Assembly (NCBI RefSeq): GCF_964355755.1
Contig: NC_092679.1
Span: 932,001 to 996,000 of the forward strand
Length of the DNA stretch: 64,000 bases
From: Antedon mediterranea
Lineage: Eukaryota > Echinodermata > Crinoidea > Comatulida > Antedonidae
Direction of reading: 5' to 3'
The position numbers were made by a program, and so were the translations under genes. Positions 23,626 through 35,979 of the stretch are shown piece after piece (the first letter of the stretch is position 1; the number at the start of each line of letters is the position of its first letter). A model generated the notes under the pieces. It ran no database searches, had not been told where the DNA came from, and was given only the letters and a program-made list of their open reading frames with translations.

Positions 23626-26600
23626 AATGCATATTGGTGATTCATTGTATGGTGTTTTCTTTGTTGCCATAGGGGATATAACAGGTTGAAAGAAAGCGGT
23701 CTTCCTTTACATCATCACCTACAGTCAAATATTTCCCAAATACTACATATATCATAGGTTCAAAGTTACCGTGGGTTGCAATCCAATACATTTTTTTCCT
23801 GGTGGTATTCTGTCTTCTGACAGCATTATAAAATGCCTATTCATATATGATTTATGAAAAGGGATATGAAAAGGAATAGCAGAAGAAATTATGAAATATC
23901 TTGATTCTGATTTACGAGGATTTGACCTTTGGATGTGACCTTTAGTTATCCTACTCAATTTTACCTTCAAACTAAAAGAAATACAACAGATTTTCACTAC
24001 TACAGTCCTGTATGTAAACATAGTATACATTTTAATCAATTTTTTGTTTATTTAATTCTAGCTGTTTGGGTACAAAAATCATATTTTAGTTGCTTGTTCT
24101 TGTTTAAAAAAATATTAAAAATAAATACTATGATGATTCTCAAAGCAAATATATCTTAAACGAAAGAACATTACGCAAATACACTAAGCTTATAAGTACT
24201 AAACTAAAAGTTTTACAATGGACACAATGAAGTTTGTAATTTCCACAAATAGTGACCCACTTAATAAATACTACTTAAAAAATACTGATATCTTTTATTG
24301 TGTATTTATAGCTCCCCTGAAGACCAGAAACGTACTGTTCTTTATTCAGTAACTACTACGGTACAGTTGTTTAATTTAATGGAGTTGTTGTTATGTTTAA
24401 ACAACAACTAGTGAAACAGTACTCTTACAGTAGTCGGGTTGTTATTAAAAAATGAAAAAAAAAAAAGTAATAAAAAAGTCTGGAACATGCATCAATCTTC
24501 AGAATGCAAGGAAACAAAGTAAAAGATACCTCAAACTTTATCTAGCAACGAAACATGGCTTACACCAGCCGGATTTAAGCCCTAATGGATCATCCATACG
24601 GATTGCGGTATTGGAAAAGCTATCAGGGATACACAAATGGTAAAACAGTGAAGTGTGGTACTGCCCTGGATGCAACTAGATAGTGGTAGAAGGTACTAAC
24701 TATTAGTACTACACCACTAGATATTATCTTATCTTAATCATTTCTATGAAAGGACGTAATTTTTTCCTAGTTTAAACATTTTTTGCATTAAAACTTTAAT
24801 TCTTTAGTTAATTTTTCCCTCTATAAAATTGTTTTTAATAATATAAATATTTATTGACTATTTTCTGGGAGATCAACAAGAATATCTATTTGTGTTTTGT
24901 TTATAAATAAAGGATCGATTTCTATGTTAAATTATTAGTAATTAATTGCAGTTAAGATTAATTTAGGAACGCTCTAATAATAGTGCTGATTGTATCACAC
25001 AATAATAGTATATATCATTAAACATACACATCACATTGTTCTTATCAATGCAATTAAAATTAATCAATTCAGTTAACATAGATCTGTCTGTTTATAAGTG
25101 AAAATCAACGATATCATGTCTGGAATTTACACAGTAAAGTGTTATTTCTTGCAGCTAGCCAGCGCCATTAACTGCTGCCAACGCTGTCCATGTTGCTATA
25201 CTTAATTAACTTAAACAAATATTAAACGCTTCATTGCCATTTCATGTGTCAAGCGTTGGGACGAATTTAACAGATGGGTTTGTACAGTGCTTTACTTTAA
25301 AGCTGTAGTTTAATTGTTCATCCTGAAATCCAGAGATTAATGGATCAATCAACACTTACAACGCTACAGTATCTTGTACAGTTACAACAACAATCCCATC
25401 ATTTTGTGTTGATTAAATGCCTGTAAGGGCTATTCCACACCAACCCCCACCTCCCGCCTCATATTTAAAATGTTATTATTATTATTATTCAATATTTATT
25501 AAAATTGTAGTAGAAGCAAATGCTGAATTGATACACTATTTACATCTATAAGATATATAAATTGAGTAAAATATAAAAGCTAAAAACAAACATCAAATCA
25601 TATTTATAAATCGAGAATAAAAAAAAATTGTATTTAAAAGCTACAGTAGATTTCATTAGAACGTACAGGTTTAGGTTTTGGTATGTCAATCAAGGCAGAA
25701 TTAATCTATTCTAAAGAATAAGAAAGTTGAACATATTTGATAAAAGGTTTATCGTGTATAATGACAAAACATAACTGTAAAACATCCATGATGCCCAGGG
25801 CATAATGTCAATCTGGTATTGTACTATTTAAATGACACCACCCTACAATGAACTGATATTAAGAACATGTTCTACCCACAGCTAGCTAGTGCTATAAATG
25901 TATTTTAATTATAATTATGCAACTCTTTTCAATTTTCATTTTGGTGAGCTACTTGACAGTGATTCATTCCAATTTTAAACTCTTTTCTTTTGTTTTTGTT
26001 TTGTTGTGTATTTGTTCTTTTCTGAATTAAATTAAATGAAACAACAGTGTGATTTACTAAGTCTAAAAGGTAAAGTACTGATAAACACTACTTTTGTTTC
26101 AGCTGAATTTTATTGAGAATTTTTAATATTTCAAAGGTTTTGTGTTAAATCACCAAGATATTTATCTTAATTGACATTGCTCATTTATTACCAAGAAATG
26201 TTTGGAATAATTCCACATTCCTTGGTTCAAATCCAAACAAAGTCTTTTTCTTATATTTTACGCCACTTGTCAATCTACAGATGATGCAACAAGGAAAAGC
26301 TCTCCGATTGTTTCATTTGTAATTTCAATATCTGATAGATAGATAGAAGCAAAGCCAGATGATGTTGGCATCTGTAAACAAACAAACTAGTTCCCTTTAC
26401 CAATGCAATGTTTTTCATCTGCTCTGTAGGGATGAAATAAATATCCTAGGTCAAAACCACGGCAACCCATCTTCTGAATCTGACATCATTTCTAACATCG
26501 TTTTTGTTTAAAGAGAATATTTGTGTAGGAATCAATACGCGGACAGCAGGATATTGGTGTTATATTTACAGTACTATACATGACTGTATAAACTGAAACC

Positions 26601-27973
26601 TCTGACCGAACATTTTTATTTGACTGAACAATGTGTGATGTGTCTGACAGAATTTAAATTTGTTGACACCATCAACATTAGTTTATGTTTTAAGCAATTA
26701 TGGATTTATAAATTTTAAAAAGCTTTTAATTATTTTTAATTGAATTGTGTGATTTCAAATTTGTAAACAACCACAGGCCTTGTCTTTTGAGGCGTGGGAG
26801 TGCGATCACTTGCCCGACAAACTTGCTTTTGAGGGGTCGATTTACAGCACATTTAAATTTGTTATTCTTCTACACACTAAAGTACAAACAGCAGCTCTAC
26901 AGCACCCTAAAAAGTGTTGAAGAGTGCAATATGTAGCACACCTTCAAGACAAGACAAGGCCTGGATGGACACCTATTATTAACAAAAATGGAAAATTAAA
27001 AATGAATGTTATATGAATTATTTAAAAAAAAAGGTGTTGTAATAGATAACAGAATGTACTGTACACACATGTTAATAGAGACTAAAGGTGACTGTAAGCA
27101 CATGCTTCAAGTACATGCTTAATATATCATTGTTATCAATGAATAGACTATGAAAGGAAATTAAAATGATGAAGTTGATGATAATTTAGAAATAAAATGG
27201 TGGCTATTGTTTGAGAAACAGGAAATGACAGGTGTGGGGAGGTTCCTGGAGGTAAAATTATAAAAACGTGGATTCAGTCCAAAATCTGCGAGGGTGTTTT
27301 ATCCTCAAGAATTAAATGATTTCCTTCTTATAAAATGAGCAAGTTTTATTGAGCACAATAAATGTATTGATCTTCCTGTGTTGTTTTACTACTTACTGTT
27401 CATTGTCACTATGACACGCAAATTATATGAAAGTGATTCATGCACAAACAAAAACTATTTTGCCACTTTTACTGCATTTAACATTAAAAATTAAATGTCA
27501 ATTTAAATTTGATTCTTCACAAATTTAACAAAGGAATTGAAATCTGAAGACTTTAAAAACAGCATATTAAATAATTCCCCTGTCCAATTAAACATTTAAT
27601 TTCTTTAAATTTTAAATTCCTGAACACAATCTGAATACTATAAATATTTTCTATTCATAAATTGCAAATTCACTGTTCTTTGTAATTCATTTGACTTTAA
27701 TATTATGTACAATTAACCTTATTGTTATTGCATATAATTACTAATAATTACTTAGTGGCTTTCATTTTAATATTCTATAAAAGGTAGAATATACTGTAGT
27801 AATCTTCTGTTCTTTTCAATTTAAATTCTTTAATTCCTATTAGTTCATATCTTCACTATCCATTCATGATAATTGCTCTTAATTCAACTAATTACATTAA
27901 CCCTCGGTATAGTATTTCTAAAATTGAAAAATAATTAAGTTACTATTTCAATTTAAGCCATAAATGAACTTAC

Positions 27974-28258
27974 CAGCCAAGCATATGGGACGTCGAAGCT
28001 TGCAAGTGCGCCCTCCGTGTCCGGTATTGTAAATGAATTGTTCCCAAGGATCGACGTCGTCGCCTCTCCTATTACGCAACTACTGCTCGGGTCATAAGAC
28101 GCCCGATAAACATCTCCACAAATATAAAAACAAGTTGTACATTGTTCAAGGCATGGATGGGTCGTGGATTGGCCACAACATTCACCGTTACCTAATTCTC
28201 CATTGCGATTATGTAAATATTCAATCCTAACTTCAAACTTGCTTGAGCACAGACAATC
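27974..28258 (-). CDS. JAG: Notch ligand exon 2: MNNL (N-terminal C2-like) domain
   Basis: The 95-codon exon is phase 0 at both ends (acceptor TTTGTAG, donor GTAAGT). It reads SSKFEVRIEYLHNRNGELGN followed by GECCGQ, then cysteines in ...CLEQCTTCFYICG, a motif ILGNNSFTIPD and a terminal FDVPYAWL. This is the Notch-ligand N-terminal domain (Pfam MNNL), which binds lipid and contacts Notch EGF repeats. The NGEL.NG.CC core is Jagged-like, whereas the LG..SF..PD segment also resembles Delta. Confidence 0.92.
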
Positions 28259-28940
28259 CTACAAATGATAAAAATAATTATTATGATTTAATTGTACGGA
28301 CAATTCACAATGAAGCGTTAAGGATGTTGGACTCTTCACAAACTTACTCTGGACTTATAATATGCGTAGGGAAACTAAAAAATGAAAGGGTTGGTACAAA
28401 TGGCTGACATTTGCATCAGTGTTGTTGAATACAACAGCCCATTCTCGTTCAGATGTTTGATAATTTTGGCCGCAATGCTTCAGTCATCAAGAAATTGATA
28501 GGGCAATCAATTTTCAGACACACACATTTTCATTTCTTTGGAACTTAAAATATTTATATATTCAAATGTTCATACAAATTTCAAAAGCACATGACTGAGA
28601 GTTTCTGTTCATGGCCAAATGTTAAACACGAATGTTGTTAAACATAAATATCAACAACTATGCTTTTGAAACTTCACGGTGTCATCTTGTATGCGATATA
28701 AAACACATAATGACGTCGTCAAGTTGAGAAACGTGTTTAATAACTCGCTTTTGGCGCTTCATGTCCTGTTTTAATGTCCCACAGACAACATGAAACATTC
28801 TTGCATGTTTTATAATTTATTAATGTCATATAAAGTAGATGGATGGCAGCTCACATCACTCAAAAGTCAACCGCATAATTGTACATTACAAGGAAATGTG
28901 TCATTATCCTTTATTCACAAAGAATTGTTGAATATTCATT

Positions 28941-29070
28941 AATAAAAAAGTATGATGTGGCCAAATATGATATTGATATGCTCAAATATGGTAGTGATAT
29001 GACATCATCATGTCCATATATGGGCACATCACATTTTTTTGTCACATAAATTTTGATAGTGTAGAGCTTT
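28941..29070. mobile_element. Family A inverted-repeat element, left end missing
   Basis: The interior (CAAATATGGTAGTGATATGA, CATGTCCATATATGGGCACA) and the right end TTTTGATAGTGTAGAGCTTT are present. The left terminus is truncated. It lies just before the 19-bp minisatellite in intron 1. Confidence 0.7.
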
Positions 29071-29156
29071 ATATTGGTACTAAACAAAAAAGTTTGTTAA
29101 AAAAGATACGGTATTCCTTTTTATTTTAAAATCTCAAGTGGAATTGCTGTACAAAG

Positions 29157-29814
29157 TTATGTATAAGTATGTTTGTTATGTATAAGTATGTTTGTTATGT
29201 ATAAGTATGTTTGTTATGTATAAGTATGTTTGTTATGTATAAGTATGTTTGTTATGTATAAGTATGTTTGTTATGTATAAGTATGTTTGTTATGTATAAG
29301 TATGTTTGTTATGTATAAGTATGTTTGTTATGTATAAGTATGTTTGTTATGTATAAGTATGTTTGTTATGTATAAGTATGTTTGTTATGTATAAGTATGT
29401 TTGTTATGTATAAGTATGTTTGTTATGTATAAGTATGTTTGTTATGTATAAGTATGTTTGTTATGTATAAGTATGTTTGTTATGTATAAGTATGTTTGTT
29501 ATGTATAAGTATGTTTGTTATGTATAAGTATGTTTGTTATGTATAAGTATGTTTGTTATGTATAAGTATGTTTGTTATGTATAAGTATGTTTGTTATGTA
29601 TAAGTATGTTTGTTATGTATAAGTATGTTTGTTATGTATAAGTATGTTTGTTATGTATAAGTATGTTTGTTATGTATAAGTATGTTTGTTATGTATAAGT
29701 ATGTTTGTTATGTATAAGTATGTTTGTTATGTATAAGTATGTTTGTTATGTATAAGTATGTTTGTTATGTATAAGTATGTTTGTTATGTATAAGTATGTT
29801 TGTTTTATGTTGGA
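29157..29814. repeat. 19-bp minisatellite, about 34 copies
   Basis: Unit GTATAAGTATGTTTGTTAT repeats with essentially no variation until the last unit (TGTTTTATG). Strong homogeneity implies recent expansion. It is contiguous, with no spacers. Confidence 0.98.
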
Positions 29815-31883
29815 AATATCTTTCATTTTTATTGCCTCAAACAACCGTCGGCATTTCACACAAGATAATTACAAAGTAATAATTTGCTCCGATGCCATTC
29901 TGCTACAGAAGTAGTACTATAATACATAAAACATATTGACTTTCAACAGAAACTGTATAATAAGCCTTACATTCTAAAGATATAATTATGGGAAAACAAG
30001 CAACTTCATTTGTAATATGACAAGTTACACTGATCAAATTTCCGTGCGAATTTCCTGTTCCGAAGGTGAGAATAAAATCAAACAAATAGAGAAACGAGTG
30101 TTGTTTTATGTACATACGATTTGTGAATGTATATTAAGGATTATGTTACATTTCGGCTAACAGTTCAAACAGATTGTTTTCCAAACAAACAAACATTGTC
30201 AACCTCCAACTTATAATTCTTAGGTATTCCAATCGAGACAGTAAGTATTTGTTTCAAGATGAAAATCAAATTGGAATACTAAATTGTAAAAGAATCTACA
30301 AGCACAAGGTGACAGCGAACGACATAAAGGTTTTATCATCGTCATCGTTGTCGGACTTTAGTTTGCTTGAGTGCTCGTAAGTAAAGCAGAACCTTACTGT
30401 ACTCAAGCTTTCGTTTAAACTTCAATTTTGTAAAATACGTCACGGATAATAAATATACCAATAAACTTTCTCATAAGCATTTACTGTTTTAACATTGAGA
30501 TTGCAATGAACTCTTAAGTGCTTGTTGCACTACAAATATCTCAGAGATTTTTAACGCTCAGTGAACCGTTAAATAATATCATCTATTTAAAATACAAAAC
30601 ATTCACATGGAGTTCACTAATTCATACATGAAAATTAAATCAATATAATTTAAGAATATCTACTTATTTATTTATTAAAACTATATTTTATTTCAAACTC
30701 AATCAAAAGTTAAAAAATTGAAATACATTTGTTTTTTCACTACAAAGTTAACTTAACAGTAAATTAGTGGAATTGGATTTTTTACATAATTGAAGACTGT
30801 CTGTACACTGTATTACATACATACTGTGAACAGTATATGGGATCCTCCTCTTCTACGTTTTGAAGCTGGAGTAGATAACCTATTTAGCAATAAATAGCCT
30901 ACTGATTCATATTTTAGAGATTTTTTTATTCAAAATTACTCAAAATAAGGAATATTTTATTTTCATTTCTCATATGTTTAATAATTTACATTGTGTACTG
31001 TTTGTTTATTTGTTTCTAAATACTAAAAACATTGAATACACAGTATACTGCTGGATGATGTACAAATCATTAACCCATTTCTGAATGACAATACTATTAG
31101 TGAGTGATCACATTATCATAATGTATTTTTAAGAAGATTTTAATTGGTAATTTTCCTGCAGGATATTTTTAAATCAATAACTAAAACCAGTATATTAATA
31201 AACCAATTTCAACTAATCTTTATTTTCATGTGGGGTTAATAACAAAGAATGATTTGATATCGATAAGAAACAAGTTTTTCATCATGAAAGAAAATAGAAA
31301 TTGCTTCAGACAAGACGGGGTACAATAGAGACCATTTTGGACGCAGCTCATTGGACCGCGAAAAGTCCAGCGGAGCGACTAACCATGGTGCCAATTTAAA
31401 TTTGTCAAGGTTTCGCAATTCTCAGTCTAATAACGGCAAGTTCTCAAATATTCTAGCGTGGTGATTCAAATTAACCTATGCTACCGTATCAGTGGTGTGA
31501 TTTATTAAGATAACAAATATTTTGTTACTAATCCTAGCTGTATAATAATTTGCCCTGTTGGTTATTGCACTATCTTTATCATTGTTGCCAATGTGCATTG
31601 TGATCTTAATGTTATGATGTGTTAATCACTGTGTTCTGTGGAATTTTACTTTTTATAATAATTATCTGTCTACCTAGTATTTGTATGTAGGCCATGTGTA
31701 TAGCATGGTATAAATGTAGATCTCAAGTATAAATCCAGCAGTGAAGTCAACTGATACTAACTGCTGTATGTATCCGTCCATGACGGCCATGTGCCTTCAG
31801 AAGAAAATGGTTACAAGAATAGAAACAGTACCACCTTCTAACAATAGGCCATTCATACATCAAGTCCTTGCTACTCTTTCTAC

Positions 31884-32165
31884 TATACCATAGGTCGTGT
31901 TCGTACCATAGACCATACATGTATGTTTACTGTACCATAGGTCGTGTTCGTACCATAGACTATACATGTATGTTTACTATACCATAGGTCGTGTTCGTAC
32001 CATAGACCATACATGTATGTTTACTGTACCATAGGTCGTGTTCGTACCATAGACTATACATGTATGTTTACTGTACCATAGGTCGTGTTCGTACCATAGA
32101 CTATACATGTATGTTTACTGTACCATAGGTCGTGTTCGTACCATAGACCTACATGTATGTTTACT
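31884..32165. repeat. 47-bp minisatellite, about six copies
   Basis: Unit starts TACCATAGGTCGTGTTCGTA and ends ACATGTATGTTTACTG. A C/T difference (ACCATACATG or ACTATACATG) divides the copies, and the last has a 2-bp deletion. ACCATA occurs twice within each unit. Confidence 0.95.
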
Positions 32166-34189
32166 GTAACTGTACATTTTATGTTATGCATTCCACCTAC
32201 TGTAAGTTTATTTGTATAAATCACTTTGTTACCGATTTAGAATTCAGAAGCTTATTCAACATATTTATTCTAAATCTATAATTTATTCTATTACCTGTAA
32301 TTTAATTTCAATGAATATAATATTAAAAACCAATCTTAGATTCATTAATGCTGATTTGTTTAAAGCAGACACATCTGAGATAATCTTAAATCATCTTGAA
32401 ACTGGCTGTAATTGGTTTGTTTGGGGTCGCCACTCATGGAAAAATTCTTGAAAGTGTTGGCCTGTCTTGCTTTTTAGTTTACCTGTACTACAACTAATTT
32501 TACAAATAAAAAATTCACAATTCCCTTCCTAGTCTTTCTTTCGTTTTAAGTACTTTCAGAATTGTGTTTGAAGTGATGTAGCCACAAGAAATAAAGTGGT
32601 GCGGTTGGAAGGAGACAATCTCTGTTCAAGCCACTGGGTTATCAAACAGTTTTGTTTCAGCATTAATTTATGCTAAGATTTTATTTGTATACACATTTTG
32701 GCACAAGTGAAGGTATAGCTAGATATGAAATGGCAATATGTACACACCATTGTTGGATAAATATTATCAATATTTATATAACATGCTATGTAAATAATGT
32801 GTCATTCTTTAGTTCAGACATTGAATATATTATATAATATGTTATCACGTTATATGATTAATTAGTAATACTAATAACTAACCAACTTCCTTCTACCCTA
32901 TTATATATGATAAATCATTTACATCAAGATTTTACTGTGAGTACTTCCCTTTATGGTAAGCAATCGTGTCAATAAATCAGTGTCGTATGATTACTAAAAA
33001 AAGATTGTTAAAATGAATGTAGAAATAAAAGAGTAATTACTGCAGTAACTATAGATATAGCACTTTTAAAAATAAGGTACTGCAGAAATGGTCTTCTTAA
33101 TTAATTATACACGAAGCTGCTATTTAATACAATTTTTTTGTTTGCACATTGAATGGATTGATTTTTCTCTATTATTAATTGACTTTAGCGACTTAAGGAT
33201 GCACTTAGACTTTGGTCTTAACCAACACGCTCAAAGCACGCTTTATTAATTAAAAGCTACAAATTCATCTTTTCAAAACGATTACAGTGAAAACGTTTAG
33301 TGCAACTCACTGTAGATGACGTGACATATTGAATAACAATGTCTTTTGTGAAATATGTTAAGTTATGGATAAGATATGGATATTAAATGTAACTGTTACT
33401 CCACTGCCAACATAGCTGGCTCTACCTTACCTGTGCTTCACATACAGTATGTAGCTTATTTTGGGTATTATTTGTATTTTGAAGAAGAAAATTTGTAATT
33501 GTGTGTAAACTATATTTTTATTCATTAACAAATATATAATAAATATAAACAAACCGATTCAGGATTTTTTAAAAAGAAGCCACTGCCTAAAAATGATATG
33601 TCTTTACTTAAACGTAAATCTAGTATCTTTTGCATTGTAATTCTGATAATTTAAGGGACAGAATGGGTCAGGATTTCATTAACTTTATATCATTCAAGAC
33701 AGAAAAAATGTATTGCAATGTGTACATAAGTTTCAAATATGTATTAAATCACTTTACAGCAAAGAATACAACATCTAAGGGCCTGTTCGCACTTGATGTA
33801 CACATATAATTGTCGCGTGTGGCTTCCCCTTTAAATTGCACAATAAAGCAATTTCTTTTTTGCTGATGACCTTGTACTGTTTTTAAAACCAAAGATATAC
33901 AACACTCCGTGGTCACATTCTGATCAATTTCAAACAATTTTGTTTGATAATATTTGAAGGAACTGAACCCAAAAGAAGATAAAAACCGGAATATTAAAAC
34001 ATAAAACACAAAATTAGATTAAAATGTTATCACAAAGGTAGATAATGAATAATAACAAGGAAACTAACTATAGTAGAAACTATTACTAGTACTGTACCTA
34101 ATCAACCAAGGATGGAATTGTTCTATATTAAATACCTATTTTTCCTTTGCACATTGGAGCAGTTCTCTTTTATATTTACTTGATGTGCA

Positions 34190-34240
34190 CATGTGTGATG
34201 TGTGATGTGATGTGATGTGTGGTGTGTGATGTGCACATGT
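34190..34240. repeat. TGTGATG microsatellite
   Basis: Irregular TGTGATG/TGATG tandem with GTGTGG interruptions, flanked by GTGCACATGTGT on both sides. Confidence 0.8.
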
Positions 34241-35149
34241 GTTGTGCTTAGTAGTTTATACATGGAGCTACCCTTCATGGTTTTTAGTTTAGTACTATAG
34301 TTTATTATATTTATATACTGTACTTTTCAGTGGCTTTTTTTTTCTTTTGTTTTCTTTTTTTTGCTAACTTCTTCAATTCATATCTTAGTTTTTTTGTATT
34401 GTTAACCACCGTGAATACTTGTTTTTTATGTGTTAATAATGTTTTCTGGAAAATAAATGAATATGAATATTTGGATTTTGTTGTTGGTTGCACAACTACA
34501 TCGTGTCACTAGTGCCAAAAAAGTGATGACTAATAAATAAATAAAAAGCTATGTTTATATGCACTATCGTTAAAAGATATATTGCCATGGTGAAAGAAAG
34601 TCTTCCATGGAAGACCAACGACCAAATATGGATAAAAATGATTTGGAAAAACTAATACAAAACTGATACAGAATCACTTGATTAGGTTTCAGATAGGCAT
34701 TTTTTGCGTTGAAAGCAGAACAAGCAAAACCACAATGCAACTCTGATAGTTATTTCACTGTGGTAAAGAAAAAAGTTTATCAAATCAAACAGCTTTCTTC
34801 TTTTTGAGCATTGTTACTTGAGAAATTGCCATAAAATATTACATGTCAACTGCTATAAAGTTGACATAAGGGTCACAGCAAAATTATACTATTAAAAAAT
34901 TTCTCCTGAATGCAAGTTAGTAAAAAATGAATAGGTCGCAAGTCGCATAGAAACAAGCTGTGGTGGTCAGTGCTAATGTACTTTTGAGTATAAGATCAAC
35001 CCCTCTCCCTCTTAGGGTTCAAACATGGATCATGTCGTAACTTCATCGTCGTTCAACCTATCTTCATCAGTTTGAGGAAAAAAGTGCAGATTAGATTATT
35101 AATCATTATATTAACCATTCATAATATTGTTGGTAAGACCAAATACCGA

Positions 35150-35390
35150 TCATGATCATTGTATCATGATCATTGTATCATGATCATTGTATCATGATCA
35201 TTGTATCATGATCATTGTATCATGATCATTGTATCATGATCATTGTATCATGATCATTGTATCATGATCATTGTATCATGATCATTGTATCATGATCATT
35301 GTATCATGATCATTGTATCATGATCATTGTATCATGATCATTATATCATGATCATTGTATCATGATCATTGTATCATGATCATTGTATAT
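35150..35390. repeat. 14-bp palindromic minisatellite, about 17 copies
   Basis: Unit ATCATGATCATTGT contains the palindrome ATGATCAT. One copy near 35,341 has TTATATC in place of TTGTATC. Each unit carries an Sau3AI-type GATC, and the tract can fold into cruciforms. It ends about 450 bp downstream of the exon 1 donor. Confidence 0.97.
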
Positions 35391-35838
35391 TCATACATAA
35401 AATATGCTATAGTTTGGAAAATATACCGGTACTTATTTTCTCTGAAAAATGTGCCATTTGAACTGTACCTCTTGAACTGTACCTCAACTTTACAAAATTT
35501 GTCAAAAATGTACCGGATTAAATGACAATTGGATAATATATTATCATTCATACTTTAGTTTTTAGAATAGGCAAGACTGGATTGTACGAACAGACCAAAC
35601 AAACACAACGTGCCCTGGGCGGCAGACGATAAATAAATAAAAACACGGACAAGCCTAAGCATGCTACCCACCCTCACTCAACAGCTCATTAAATATATTT
35701 TAATTTAACCCATGTTTATGAAGTAAAATGAGGCCGTAAAATTAATGATGAAATATTCCTATTATTATTATATGGGTCACTTTGTTTGTATAGTGAGCAT
35801 CTCTATCTATTTCTGATCAAAGTTTAACAAAAAATTAC

Positions 35839-35979
35839 CTTAGGCAAAGCTGCAAGGAATAACACCTGTAAAATAAATACCAGTCGAAACCTCGACAACA
35901 ACGCGGGGCAGTCACTGTGCCCGCCTCCTCTTCTTCCTCCTCCTAGCCTAGAACAACAAAATTCTGGGTAGAACCACAT
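35839..35979 (-). CDS. JAG: Notch ligand exon 1: start codon and signal peptide
   Basis: This exon codes for 47 residues, beginning MWFYPEFCCS, with a Gly/Arg-rich stretch and then a hydrophobic core LVFILQVLFLAALP, and ends ...LPK before donor GTAATT. An in-frame TGA lies 12 nt upstream of the ATG (35992-35994), so this is the first ATG in the open frame. It ends in phase 0, matching exon 2, and the Ala-Leu-x-Lys end resembles the vertebrate Jagged exon 1 boundary. The n-region before the hydrophobic core (about 31 residues) is long for a signal peptide. I infer membrane-protein secretion; the true transcription start is not visible. Confidence 0.82.

Larger units (their letters stand above)
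18048..27973. other. Intron 2 of the Notch ligand (9.9 kb)
   Basis: AT-rich with few recognisable transposons: one family A copy at 19.1 kb, a degenerate tandem region at 20,950-21,130 and a diverged duplication at 23,312-23,625. A paired CSL-site cluster occurs at 20,026-20,082. No exon was recognised. Low transposon density over about 19.3-27.9 kb makes it the best place to look for enhancers. Confidence 0.5.
28259..35838. other. Intron 1 of the Notch ligand (7.6 kb)
   Basis: AT-rich intronic sequence carrying three separate minisatellites (19, 47 and 14 bp units), one family A copy and a TG-rich microsatellite at 34,190-34,240. No exon was recognised. Confidence 0.5.
1863..35979 (-). other. 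JAG: Gene locus: Jagged/Serrate-like DSL Notch ligand (5' part, seven exons, continues off left edge)
   Basis: This locus encodes a cell-surface Notch ligand that activates Notch on a neighbouring cell. Seven exons join in phase: 35979-35839, 28258-27974, 18047-17984, 15970-15707, 13227-13164, 10749-10619 and 1991-1863. All have GT donors and AG acceptors. The 359-residue product has a signal peptide (about 1-47), MNNL/C2-type domain (about 53-150), DSL domain (about 207-249), two atypical EGF repeats (about 252-316) and a regular EGF3 (317-359). Jagged is favoured over Delta by the MNNL motif NGELGNGECC, by YYYG..CNK.CRP and GNK.C.EGW in DSL, and by a single-EGF exon 7. The exon sizes (64, 264, 64, 131, 129 nt after the MNNL exon) resemble vertebrate JAG1 as I remember it. 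The decisive C-terminal cysteine-rich domain, transmembrane segment and tail are outside the window. Delta-like identity remains possible, but DSL-ligand identity is very secure. Confidence 0.88.

Noticed and set aside
15707-28258. Assignment to Delta rather than Jagged
   Set aside because: Some MNNL residues resemble Delta, but the NGEL.NG.CC core, the DSL sequence YYYG..CNK and EGF exon layout favour Jagged/Serrate. Not settled without the C-terminal half.
29157-29814. CRISPR-like regular repeats
   Set aside because: Units are contiguous with no unique spacers and the window is clearly from an animal genome; the same applies to the 14-, 24-, 26- and 47-bp arrays.
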